A DNA stretch of 64,000 bases, taken from positions 35,212,462 to 35,276,461 of the forward strand of contig CM055271.1 in NCBI GenBank assembly GCA_029237695.1, written 5' to 3'. Below the pieces are notes generated by a model. It saw only the letters and a list, made by a program, of their open reading frames with translations, had not been told where the DNA came from and searched no databases. Within the stretch, counting starts at the first letter, position 1; the number at the start of each line of letters is the position of its first letter. The translations under genes and the position numbers were made by a program. The DNA is from Conchocele bisecta. Its lineage: Eukaryota; Mollusca; Bivalvia; Lucinida; Thyasiridae. Shown here in pieces: positions 10,941 to 21,832 of the stretch.

Positions 10941-11035
10941 AAAACAAGAAAAAAACGCAGTTGCCTTACTAAGGTCAATGCAAATCCTCAGTGACCTCGA
11001 CCAAAACAAAGCACCATCCATAGACACACACAGTG

Positions 11036-12450
11036 GCCAAATGTTATCAAAATCTGTGAAGCAGTTCATAAGTTATTGAAAAATGAAAAGGGTTAAAGCA
11101 TATTTATAAGTAATTTGACTTTGAAATTGGACATGAAGGCCGCATGGGTGTGATATGGAATGAAAATATGGATGATGATAAGGAAGTATATCAAGTTTGA
11201 AGTCAACCAACTTAAAGGGTACCCAAAAACTGTAACGCAAAAGTAATTTTACCTCGACCTTCGACACGAAGACCGCATGGATGTGGTATGATGTACAGAC
11301 GGACGGGCGGACTATCAGTAGCGAGGGTAATTATATTAATGTGGAATAATGTATAGTTACTATGTAAGGACGTGTGCAATATGAAGATATTAGCTGAAGG
11401 CAAATTATAGATGATTTGAGAAACTGTTACAAAAACTGTAAAAAAACAAAACGAACAGACAGACAGTCAGACAGATAGACGGACACACAGACAGGGCGGA
11501 ACCTATAGGGCACCGTCGTTTCTCGGTGGGGCCCTAATGATAGGAATATTTTCTATTAACACATTTCATGCCAGATTCACATTGACAGGTATCTAACTTT
11601 AAAAAACATTTATTTCTATTTTCTTTCTCAATGACAATACAAATCTGGCTGTGATTGGAGAAATGGGGCTTATGTGATTTCTGACCAATATTACAAATGA
11701 TTGAATATTACACTCTTGTAGCCTAATAACAATATATAATTCTTAGCAGCAGCTTGACGGGTGTTTCATTAATGAAATGGCAAACAGTGCAGAACCTGAT
11801 CAGACGGTGCGGATGCACATGCTGATCTGGATCTACACTCATCGCAAAACCAATAAGCACCATTTCTCCAGTCACAGCCACAAATTAGAAAATGTGGTCT
11901 GTCAACGCACTTAGGGTGAAACTTTTACAAAAACTTTCAAATAAACAAACAGACATATGGACGGGCGGACGCACGATCAGTAACGAGGGTATTTTATTAC
12001 TGTGGACGGATGTATCGTATTGAGTCATGCATGTGTGCAGTATAAAGATATTAGCTGAAGGCAAACAGAAATAATAGATGATTTGAGAAACTGTTACAAA
12101 CACTTTCAAATAAATAGACAGAAAGACGAACGGACGAACGATCAGTAGCGGGGTAATTATATGAATATGTAATGATGTATACGTACTAAGTAATGCATGT
12201 GTGCAATATGAAGCTATTAGCTGACAGAAGGCAAACAGAACTAATAGGTGATTTGAGAAACTGTTACAAAAACTTTCAAATAAACAAACAGACAGACGGA
12301 CATACGTACCATAAGTAGCGAGGGCAATTGTATTAATGTGGAATGATGCATAGTTACTAAGTAATACATGTGTGCAATATGAAGATATTAGCTGAAGGCA
12401 AACAGAAATTATAGATGATTTGAGAAACTCTTACAAAAACTTTCAAAAGA
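11036..12450. repeat. Tandem array of about 170 bp units with ACGG-like microsatellites
   Basis: Units containing GATTTGAGAAACTGTTACAA, CAAACAGACAGACGGAC, CAGTAGCGAGGGTAATTATA and GAAGATATTAGCTGAAGGC recur around 11410, 12076, 12250 and 12420. One edge at 11505-11540 reads CCTATAGGGCACCG and TCTCGGTGGGGCC, a terminus shared with the array ending near 15200. A MITE (11647-11879) is inserted within the block. The 11036-11100 part (GTGGCCAAATGTTATCAAAA) is a dispersed repeat also found near 42060, 48910 and 55290. Confidence 0.65.
11647..11879. mobile_element. MITE, GGCTGTGACTGGAGAAATGG family (copy 2)
   Basis: GGCTGTGATTGGAGAAATGG at left and CCATTTCTCCAGTCACAGCC at right are near-perfect terminal inverted repeats of about 28 bp. 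It is 233 bp long with no open frame. Internal CCTGATCAGACGGTGCGGAT resembles the copies at 6093 and 32570. Confidence 0.75.
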
Positions 12451-14150
12451 CTAGAAATGGATGCTTGTCGACAAGCGCATGTGTATCCCCCTCCCCAGAT
12501 ACACAAGTAGTTTGAAAAAAGGATGTTCGAGTTATGCTCCGGAGACAAAATCAGTGCGCGGAAAAACAAAGGGAGATAACTAAAAAATTAGCGATGTAAG
12601 AGTTGTCATTCTTGCGTGACACACCTTTAGGGTCGTGGTCTATGCATGTGTGAAGTTTCATGAAAATATTCCAAAGGGTGTTCAAGTTATGCTCCGGGCA
12701 CGAAATCAGTGCACGAAACAACAAAGGGAGATAACTAAGAAATTAAGGACGCAATAGTTGTCATTCTTGCGTGCGACACACCTTTGGGTCGTCTTCTATG
12801 CATGTGTGAAGTTTAATAAAAAATATTCCAAAGGGTGTTCGAGTTATGCTCCGGACACGAAATCAGTGCATGAAGCAACAAAGGGAGATAAGTAAAACAA
12901 AGTAACGATGCAAGAGTTGTCATTCTTGCGCGCGACACACCTTTGGGTCGTGGTCTATGTATGTGTGACGTTTAATGAAAATATTTCAAAGGGTGTTCGA
13001 GTTATGCTCCGGACACGAAATCAGTGCATGAAACAACAAAGGGAGATAAGTAAACAAGAACTCCTCGGAATCAAATGCCTCGCCTTGTCCCGCCTTGACT
13101 TCGTGAGCCTGGGCCCGAAAGCAATTTTCACTGGCCCGAACATATTATACAATTATTGACTAGTGAGCCAGAGAATATCAGATTATATTCTATGGCTCAC
13201 TAGTCAATAATTGTTTTATTATATGATAATAGTCTGTATATAACACTTACGAACTTATGCTACTAGACAAAAATTGAAAAAGAAATTGAAAAAGAAATTG
13301 GAAAAATAAATGGAAAAAAAAAGTTTAAAAATTAAAAATAATTATGCTCGCTACTGGACCCCAGAATTTATTTTAATAGTCCTATATGTATCTACATATA
13401 TCTGTACCTGTCCACATATTGCCACAATATTTTCAACACAGTTTACGGAAATGTAATATAGTAATTTACCTGTATAAATTACCTGTAATAAGTTAGTGGT
13501 CAGTTAATGGTCAGTCTGGACATTTGCACATGCTAGCACATGCACAGGTGAATGGTTCTCCCAGTCACTATTGTTGAACCGGAGAAGGCTATTGTTCTCT
13601 CTACAGGTAAGGTGTACAGAGCACACGAGAAAACGGGTCTTCATGCATTATTGTCCAGTTTCTAGAGTGCTCGAAACAACAAAGGGAGATAACTCAAACA
13701 TTAGCTACGCAGGAGTTGTCATTCTTATGCCCGACACACCTTCGGGTCGTGATCTATGCATGTGTGAAGTTTCATGAACATATTCCAAAGGGTGGTCGAG
13801 TTATGCTAAATCAGTGCGCGAAACAAAAAAAGGAGATTTCTCAAAAATAAGCTATGCAAGAGTTGTCATTCTTGTGCACGACACACCTTCGGGTCGTGGT
13901 CTACGCATGTTTGAAGTTTCATGAAAATATTTCAAAGCGTGGTCGAGTTATGCTCCGGACACGAAATCAGTGCACGAAACAAAAAATGGAGATAACTAAA
14001 AAATGAGCTACGCACGAGTTGTCATTCTTGTGCGCCACACACCTTCCGGTCGTGGTCTATGCATGTGTGAAGTTTCATGAAAATATTCTAAAGGGTGTTC
14101 GAGTTATGCTCCGGACAAGAAGTGTCTGCGGCGGACGCGGACGCGGACGA
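12451..14150. repeat. Tandem array of about 157 bp units in two blocks
   Basis: GAGTTATGCTCCGGACACGA recurs near 12531, 12687, 12844, 13001, then 13800, 13947 and 14104, with AACAAAGGGAGATAACTAA and GTTGTCATTCTTGCGTG in each unit. The blocks are split by about 600 bp of unrelated DNA (13060-13665) that contains a strong palindrome. The right side runs into a GCGGACGCGGAC tract and then a hairpin with arms TATCCCCCG / CGGGGGATA around 14170-14195. Confidence 0.75.
13149..13214. repeat. 66-bp near-perfect palindrome
   Basis: The arms of 22 bp are perfect, one beginning ACAATTATTGACTAGTGAGC (13149-13170), the other ending GCTCACTAGTCAATAATTGT (13193-13214). Inner AGAATAT/ATATTCT extends the stem. 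It lies inside the DNA separating the two blocks of the 157-bp array and could mark a foldback insertion. Confidence 0.75.
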
Positions 14151-14219
14151 TGTTCGGTGTCAAATCCTATGTATCCCCCGACGAAGTCCGGGGGATACAA
14201 CTAGATGGTCGGTAAATCC

Positions 14220-15205
14220 GACAAATGCTCCCCTATGACGCCTGGATTGAAATTCAAAGTTCTTGACCCTGGGTATTGGTGTAGTATGCTTATTAATCAC
14301 AATAAATGGTGATCAATGTGTATATGATGTTTCAAGTTGATATCGCAAGCGGTCACAGAGATATAGCAATTTGAAAGACTTAAACGTAAGCTTTAAAATA
14401 AAATTCTATGTCATTTGACCTTGGGCTCCTGGGCAGCATGGGTAATGTAGACAATGAAAATAAATATGGATGGCGATCAATGCGTATATGAAGTTTCAAG
14501 TTGATATGGCAAGCCGTCACAGAGATATAGCAATTTGAAAAACTCTAACGTAAAACTTTAACAAAAAGTTTAAAGTCATTTGACCTTAACCTTGGGCTCC
14601 TGGGCAGCATGAGTATGGTATACAATGAAAATATGGAAGGTGATCAATGCGCATATGAAGTTTCAAGTTGATACCACAATCAGTCACAGAGTTACAGCAA
14701 TTTGAAAAACGTTAACGTAAGCTTTCAAAAAAAGTCTAAGTCATTGACCTTGAGCTCCTGAGCAGCATGGGTAGGGCATAGAATGAAACTATGGATGGTG
14801 ATCAATGTGTATATGAAGTTTCAAGTTGATATCGCAAGCGGTCACAGAGATATAGCAATTTAAAATACTTTAACGTAAAACTTTAACAAAACGTTTAGTC
14901 ATTTGACCTTGACCTTGAACTCCTGTGAAACATGGATAGGATATACAATGAATATATGGATGGTGATAAATGTGTATACGAAGTTTCAAGTTGATATCTC
15001 AAGCAGTCACAGAGACATAGCAATTTGAAAAACGTTAACGTAAAACTCAGACGGCGGACGCCGGACAAAGCGGTAACTATATGCTCCCCTGAATTGTGTT
15101 TATCGGGGAGCATAATAAACGGACAGACAGACAGACGGACAAACGGACAGACGGACATGACGAAACCTATAGGGCACCGCAGATTCTCGGCGGGGCCATA
15201 ATTAT
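14220..15205. repeat. Tandem array of about 163 bp units with GGACAGAC microsatellite edge
   Basis: GTTTCAAGTTGATATCGCAA-like sequence recurs near 14329, 14493, 14660, 14819 and 14983, with TGACCTTGGGCTCCTGGGCA and CACAGAGATATAGCAATTTG. The array starts and ends with ATGCTCCCC-type sequence (14227 and the hairpin around 15080-15113). A GGACAGAC/GGACAGACGG tract (15118-15160) follows, and the right terminus has CCTATAGGGCACCG and TCTCGGCGGGGCC, as at 11505-11540. Confidence 0.75.
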
Positions 15206-17010
15206 GTTCTTACCACACATTTCAACCGTCTCGTTAAGAAATGAGGAAAATAGAAACAAATAGGATTGATTGTAAATTTATAAGAATCGAAAAAAAATGA
15301 TTAGAACTCCTATTTCACAATGTGTCCTTACTGGTACATGCAATGGTACAATCAGAGCTCCAGATAATAGCGCATACTGTTACGTAGATTCGCATTTTTG
15401 TTTGCTACGCTCTTGTAACCAATATATTTTGTCATCTTCAGAGCACGATGAATAAAATTGGGGTTGGTTCCAATTTTGTTCGACAATTCCTTTGGCTGCC
15501 CTGCAATGCTATATTCATTATATATACACTTCTAATACAGGTATACTATTGATTCTTCTTTTGTTGATAATCATCTTTCGACCACACACAACAAAACCCG
15601 TGTTATTTTAATTTTGACAGGTCCCATGGCGGCCATCTTAGATTTAAAAATGGCCACCCTGAAATCGTATACAATATATTGTAATATTTATATCTATAGT
15701 TATAATGCAGATAGGATGTTTATTTCTTCGGCTATGCCATCTTCATACTTCAAATAATAAAACTGGGGTTGGTTCCACTTTTTCTAATAACTGGTATGCC
15801 GGACATTTTGTTTTCAAAATTGCCTCTATGTAAATAATATTTCTTGTGTCTTCACTACGTACTGTCTTTAGTATTTATTGTTTTTAAAGTTAGGTTGTGT
15901 TGACTGTTTTGCTACGTTCTTGGAACAAAAGTTCTTTGTATCATCAAAGAAAACAGTTGTTCCTAATGTATTATAATTTTCAAAATGGCTGCCGTGATAA
16001 TCATATAATTCTGATATAATCATGAACGAATCATTTGAACTGTTTTTTTCCCCAGAATATAATCATTATTGAAAGTAAAATATATATGACTAAATTCAAT
16101 TTCAAGTCACTATTTATGACAAACATGTTAGATTTCAAAATGGCCACTGTGTGTATGCAGAAATTTTCTTAATTATGTGTTCAATCAGTGGTGCACCTGA
16201 AAGACAGTGCTGGCACAATCACACTCAACATGTGGTCAAAGGAGTTGCTGACATAAAATATATGCCCTATACAAACTTGTATGAAGGAAAGTGTAGAAGA
16301 AATGTCGAAAAGGCATTATGTATGTGATTAAATTACTTTTTCGGCATTAAAACGCCATGTGCACAGGTTCAGTATGTGTAGACGATGTGTGTAAAATGCC
16401 AGATTGATTGCCAAAACACAGTTGGAGAAGTTGAATACACTCTGTACCTAATACAGAATTGTATGCAGGAAACTAGAAAAATAGCCACTTTGAAAAAGGC
16501 AGTATTGTTCCATGGTCATTATACTATCATTATTTACGATTACCATATGGTCTTTAAGAGAACACACCGTGTGTGTCAATATAACAGTGATCAGTGCCTT
16601 GATTGACCAAATAGCGTTTCACTAGTTGAAATTGTCATCTAGGTCTGCATTATGGTGTGCCACAAAGGCAAGCCAATGACTAGTGCATTCATATTATTGA
16701 TTCTCGCAGAAAACTAATACACTCTGATTGAACAGGAATAATCAGGCATGTCATTGGCCAGAATCGGTTTGATTATGTGTACTGACTGACTGTTGTAGTG
16801 GAGTAAGATCACTTGCATCTCATGATATAAATACTATATTCATGCCGTTACAGAATACAGGATACTTTACTGCTGTTGAAGCAATATGGCCTGTTAATGA
16901 AACACGTTTCTGGCAAAAGCATACTAGTTAATGATACGCTAACCCACGAGTCAGTAACATACATATATTCTAACCTTATTTAGGGTATGAATGCACATGT
17001 ACATGTAGTA
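15206..17010. other. Intronic AT-rich DNA with scattered repeat relics
   Basis: No exon was identified. Short ATGGC(G/C)GCCAT...AAAATGGC motifs occur (15620-15655, 16130), as found dispersed at 18400-18940 and 30000-30750. A single diverged copy of the 168-bp unit of 7505-8045 lies at about 16310-16520. Confidence 0.45.
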
Positions 17011-17014
17011 TTTG

Positions 17015-18055
17015 CGAACTTACCTGTCAGTGATCACGAGTTACAAGACATTGCAAAATAGCCTTGGAGTATGATGCACAATTGATTCCATTAGAAAGAA
17101 ACGAGTGTAAAGGGATAACTTAATTTCGGAACACAATGTCCGCAGACATTAGTGGCGTTATGGGAATATGAAGATAATCTGAAAGGCCATAAACACATAA
17201 TTCTGACTGCACGCGAGTCTAAAAATGTTGCAAGCTGTGTACAATGGCCGTCTCTCGGCATTCAGAAATGTCTTAGACGAACGCTAGATAGTATGTTCTG
17301 GTAAAATGGAGGGAAGATGCTTAATTAAAGATATCAACTGAAATGCCAAAGAGATATACTCTGATATCACACTATGTACCAGACCACCCATGACAAACTG
17401 TTGCTATAAACATTTACATATGGAATGAAAAGGAATTTCTGGTAACTGTTAACAACAACATTCACACAGCATGAAATCTAAAATGGCCATTGGACAGTTG
17501 AACGGCACTTATAGTAATCATGGTGTACCAAGTACACATGTGTCAGATCAAGTCTGCAATTTACCTAGCAGCAATTTGCTGATTTTGCAAAGGAATGATA
17601 CACATTCTCTATGTAGCCAATGTCCAGTGGGTTAGCGGAGCGAACAGTAATCTTTGAGAAACACAGTTTCTTAAAATACCTACAATGTATATTTGGATAC
17701 ACTGGAATATCGAAACTCCCATAACCGGCACGGAATGGTCACCTGCACATTTATTGATGGGACAGCGGCTTCTATCCAGTTTGTTGACCACTTGTGAGCA
17801 GGTATTGCCAATAAATGTTTCGATTTGTGACAAAATCAGATCCAGTCATCATCAGAGCAAGAAACGCTATGATAAAAGCATAGTAGCTTTACAATTAAAA
17901 GAGTTAAACACTGGCGACCAAGTTGGACTCCATAAAGAGAGCAAACTGTTGAGACCAGTTGCAGTCTGCTTGCACAATGCAAATTGTACAGACTGCAGAT
18001 GGTGCATCATATCGCCGTAACAGACGCTTTTCTCATGACAGCAAGGGAGACTATA
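17015..18055 (+). pseudogene. Ty3/gypsy-type LTR retrotransposon integrase relic
   Basis: In shifting plus frames one reads LPVSDHELQDI (linker between RNase H and integrase, near 17020), MLQAVYNG and CLRRTLDSMFW (H2C2 zinc-binding region, about 17225-17300), HGVPSTHVSDQV (catalytic core, near 17520) and ETPITGTEWSPAHLLMGQRL with DGASYRRNRRF (C-terminal region, 17700-18030). These match the layout of gypsy integrases. Several stops and frameshifts interrupt it and I found no LTRs, protease, or reverse transcriptase, so it is a truncated relic lying opposite to the host gene. Confidence 0.7.
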
Positions 18056-19190
18056 TGAGTATTTACAATGCAATATACAACACATTAATATACACTTTAT
18101 TGGATGAAATGGATGGTTTGCCGTATTTTACCTTCTTAGTTTAAAGGAAAGCACATGTGCTGACCAAGATATCATTTGAAGAAACATAACTATAAGCCAC
18201 AACAATACGTATTACATGCAAATCATTGAGGTGGCAATGTATGTGGCACGTTTATTTCCAACGGCCATTTTGAAGATAATGGTGTCTGGTACTACAGTGC
18301 TTGTTAGCAATAATCTCAACAGTTTGTGTTCATTGTATTATGAGTATAAGCAGAAGAAACATACAAAATATCACCACTGCATTAAACAGTATAAATGGCA
18401 GCCATTTTAAAATTAAAATGGCCGCCATTTCTAAAATATACTCAAATAACTATGCCAATATTTGTTATCCATAATAAATAATAATAAAAAACACCACATA
18501 TAATGATGTTGACGTCAAATATAAATTGATTTCAATGGCGGCCATTTTGAAATTCAAAATGGCGGACATGCGGCTCTTAAGAAATGGAACAAACTTCAGG
18601 TTTGTTATATGTTGTATATATATATATGTTTTCAAGTAAACACACACGTTCCAATCACAATATCATTTGAAAGAACATAACTACAGCCACAGAAATACTA
18701 GAATGTGTAACAAATCTTTGATGTGGCGATGTACATAATACACTTAGTTTCGGCGGCCATTTTGAAGATAAAGATTACTCGTAGCACAATACCAGTTAGC
18801 AATAATCTAAGCAGACTGTGTTCAAAGAAATACGAGCATAACCAGAAATAAATTACAAACTGCTACCACGACATTCAGAAATGTACAATAAATACTGGAT
18901 TTCCAAGTTTGAAATGGCGGCAATTTTGAAAAGCAAAATTTCTGGTTTCTCAAAATGTATTGAACTCATTCTGCCAATATGTATTGTCCATACTAATGTT
19001 ATTTTCGTTGCAAAAATACCACACATAATGACTTTGACCTCGAAACATACCCTCAACTGTGATAAATTGTGCTTAAAATGCTGTGTGATAATATTGTGAT
19101 AAAAGTGTTTTTAGTCAATGTTTTAAGATTATTTATGGTGGATTATAAGCTTGAACGTATATTTTAATTATTAATACGGTTATAGTGTGT
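18056..19190. other. Intronic DNA with GGCGGCCATTTTGAA inverted motifs
   Basis: Short inverted motifs pair ATGGC(A/G)GCCATTTT with AAAATGGC at 18394-18430, 18535-18565, 18745 and 18910-18940. They resemble dispersed mollusc repeats but no element ends are clear. No coding sequence is seen. Confidence 0.4.
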
Positions 19191-19215
19191 ATTAGGTTTG
19201 CAGATATCTGGTGTG

Positions 19216-20398
19216 ATGTCACCACAAGGTGTTACTCTGATCGCGAACGTCACCGAATCAGGTAGTAACAGGAAACGGCAACTGTCGGCCCATGATGAAG
19301 GGGACACCACATCAAAGAAATCGAAACCTGATCGCCGAGGTCCCTAGGTTATCGTAGATACTTCACGTTCAACTAAGCAGTCAAGACCAACTCCGAGATC
19401 TGGAAAGGTCATCATGACTACTGCCGACGTCCATACGAGCGCTGATGTCAGTGTACAGGCCATTCTGCAGAAAATGTCAGCGGATATGGCGATGATGTTC
19501 CAGTCACTAACCGAACGTATGGATGCTCTAGAAATGAACTGAGAACGCACATTAACGTCTAAGAGAGTTAACACCGAAATGAAAAAGCTACAGCTAATTG
19601 TTGATGAGAGGCTGGATACCATCAGGACGGACATAACTACCGACATGGAGTCATTAACTACCCGCATGGACACCGTACAACAGTGTATGAGTTCAGTAAA
19701 TAGTCACGATGTAAAATCGAAACTCAAAGTACAAATTGTTATACGCAACCTTCCCGAACGTGATAATGAAAACATTGCCGGGTCAGTTAGAAAACTCATA
19801 CGTGACGGATTGAAGTTGTCGGGTGTTAAAGTCTCAGCTGTTGAGCGCAAATCTTCGGACTCTCGTGGAAAGGCTGGCGTAGTTATTGCTACTTGTGCAA
19901 CATTAGACGATAAACAGAAGGTGATGAAGGCAAAGCCACAGTTGAAATACTCAAACCAATATAACCGCGTATTCATTCACCACGACCAGTCCTGGGAGGA
20001 GCGGCTGATGGTTTCGAATCTCAGAGCTATTATCGACGCAGTGCGCATCAAAGTGTCTGACAGTTCAATTATCGGATCGCGTGTCGTCACGGGTGAGCGC
20101 TCTGATCGATGGGATCGCGGAAGTCGAATATCGAGGTGATAGTAGCGATCACGGGGAGCAAGTCATTCGTGGGGATCGGAGAGAGCACGATCGTCACATC
20201 TCCAATCAGCTACATTTGCATAGACATCGATGGTACAACGCTCAGTCTGGTGATTGTACACGCGACACTCGTGCTAATAATGACAGTTCCAGATACAGGC
20301 GCAACGGACAGGGTAATGAGCCATCGAACAGAACTGCGCATCGTGATAATCGTGATAATGTGTCTAGCAATTCGAACGGTGGTCACAGACGTAGATAG
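19216..20398 (+). pseudogene. LINE ORF1 (coiled coil, RRM-like, basic tail)
   Basis: From ATG at 19216 one frame runs to 20139, broken by TAG at about 19347 and TGA at about 19540. It encodes a charged N terminus (RKRQLSAHDEGD), a heptad-like helix (MKKLQLIVDERLDTIRTD) and a globular part with VQIVIRNLPERDNEN, which resembles an RRM-type ORF1 protein. After an indel near 20110 the reading continues in another frame as an Arg/Asn/His-rich tail ending GGHRRR at the TAG at 20396-20398. Such proteins bind LINE RNA as nucleic-acid chaperones. Confidence 0.7.
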
Positions 20399-21832
20399 AT
20401 TCGAGTAGGGTTTTGGAATGGCAATGGCTGGTCAAAAAACACTCATTCAGATAACTACATTCTTAGGTCGACCTGTATCAGCTCTCTAGATCTGGACATT
20501 ATTGGCATTGCAGAGACTCATTTACTGAAGGATGATATAATACAACTTAGTAATTATCAATGGTTTGGTACTAACAGACGTGGTGTGCATGTACGTGCCA
20601 AGAGGGGATCTGGAGGAGTGGGATACTTTGTGAAAGATGAAATATGTCACCATTTTGATGTCCGCATCCTAGATCGTAGCGTTGACGGTATTCTGTGGAT
20701 CAGCCTGATACGTAAGGTAACAGGTGTATGTATTAATGCATGCGTTTGTTACCTTCCCCCAGATGGCTCTACTTGGCAGGTAGATGCACACACCTTCTTT
20801 GATGTACTACTCACTGGTATATATGATTACCAGAACAATGGTATATCGTTTATATGCGGTGATTTTAACTCTAGATGTGGGGATGTTGATGATTTTATAG
20901 CAGGTGTTGATGAGCTTTCACCAAGAAATACTGTTGATTTTAAGAGCAATATGTATGGTAATAGCTTACTAGATTTTTTAATAAATAGTACTTATTGCAT
21001 TTTAAACGGAATGAACTATATATCAAACGAGCGTACGTCCGTATCAACAAAAGGTTGTTCAGTTGTTGACTATTGTTTAGTAAGCCATAGCGACTTGTCA
21101 CTATTTACAGAATTCCATGTTTCTAGAATAATAGAACTTATATCAACGTCGGCGGGCGTAGAGGTCCTTGCTCCAACATCGATCCCAGATCACTCTGTCT
21201 TGGTATGGTTATTAAATATGGAATATGATACGCAAAAGGCTACACCGTTGGTAAAAAGTGATGGTTATGACAAGTTTGATGTTTCCTCAGTACCAGATAC
21301 ATTCCTTATGCGGAACTTGACCAATGTTAATGCAGTTATTAACGATCTCGAGGCTAGCATGATAATTCAGACAGATATTGATAAAGCACATACTGATTTC
21401 TGCTCGATAGTTAAAAGTGCAATGTATGATTGCTTGCCGCATAAACATATACAGCCGCTCTCAGGGTGCTCAAACAAACGCAGGAGAACTGGTAAACCTT
21501 GGTGGAACGAGGACCTCACCCATAAATTGAATAATGTTTTTTGTATGGAATCAGCGTGGTTGCGATGTCATGATGGTAGAATGAAAGCACAGTTAAAATG
21601 CAAATATGTTGCAGAGCGTAAACAATTCGATATATTAGTTAATAGAGCTAAGCGCATATATTGGTTTAAATGCCAATCTGATTTGTTAGAAACGTCTGAC
21701 GCTGATCCAAAAGAGTTTTGGAGAACAATTGGTAAGGTTGGTATTGCCCGGGATAAAGTTAAATGCATCCCGATGGAGGTGGTGCTTGACGATGGTTCTA
21801 TTTCAACTAGCCAACAAGTTGTTCTTAACTAA
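20399..21832 (+). pseudogene. LINE ORF2 endonuclease domain
   Basis: The frame opens directly after the ORF1 stop with IRVGFWNGNGWSK and is uninterrupted for about 478 codons. Motifs are DIIGIAETHL, SGGVGYFVKD, FICGDFNSRCGD, SVVDYCLVS and IPDHSVLVW, the ordered signatures of an apurinic-type endonuclease with His and Asp of the active site present. It ends at a stop at 21830, and the reverse transcriptase follows in other frames. Confidence 0.82.

Noticed and set aside
10812..11069. Repetitive Thr-Asp-Gly-Arg and Pro-Ser-Val-Arg open frames on both strands
   Set aside because: Pure translation of a GGAC/ACGG tetranucleotide tract; open in several frames without any flanking domain.
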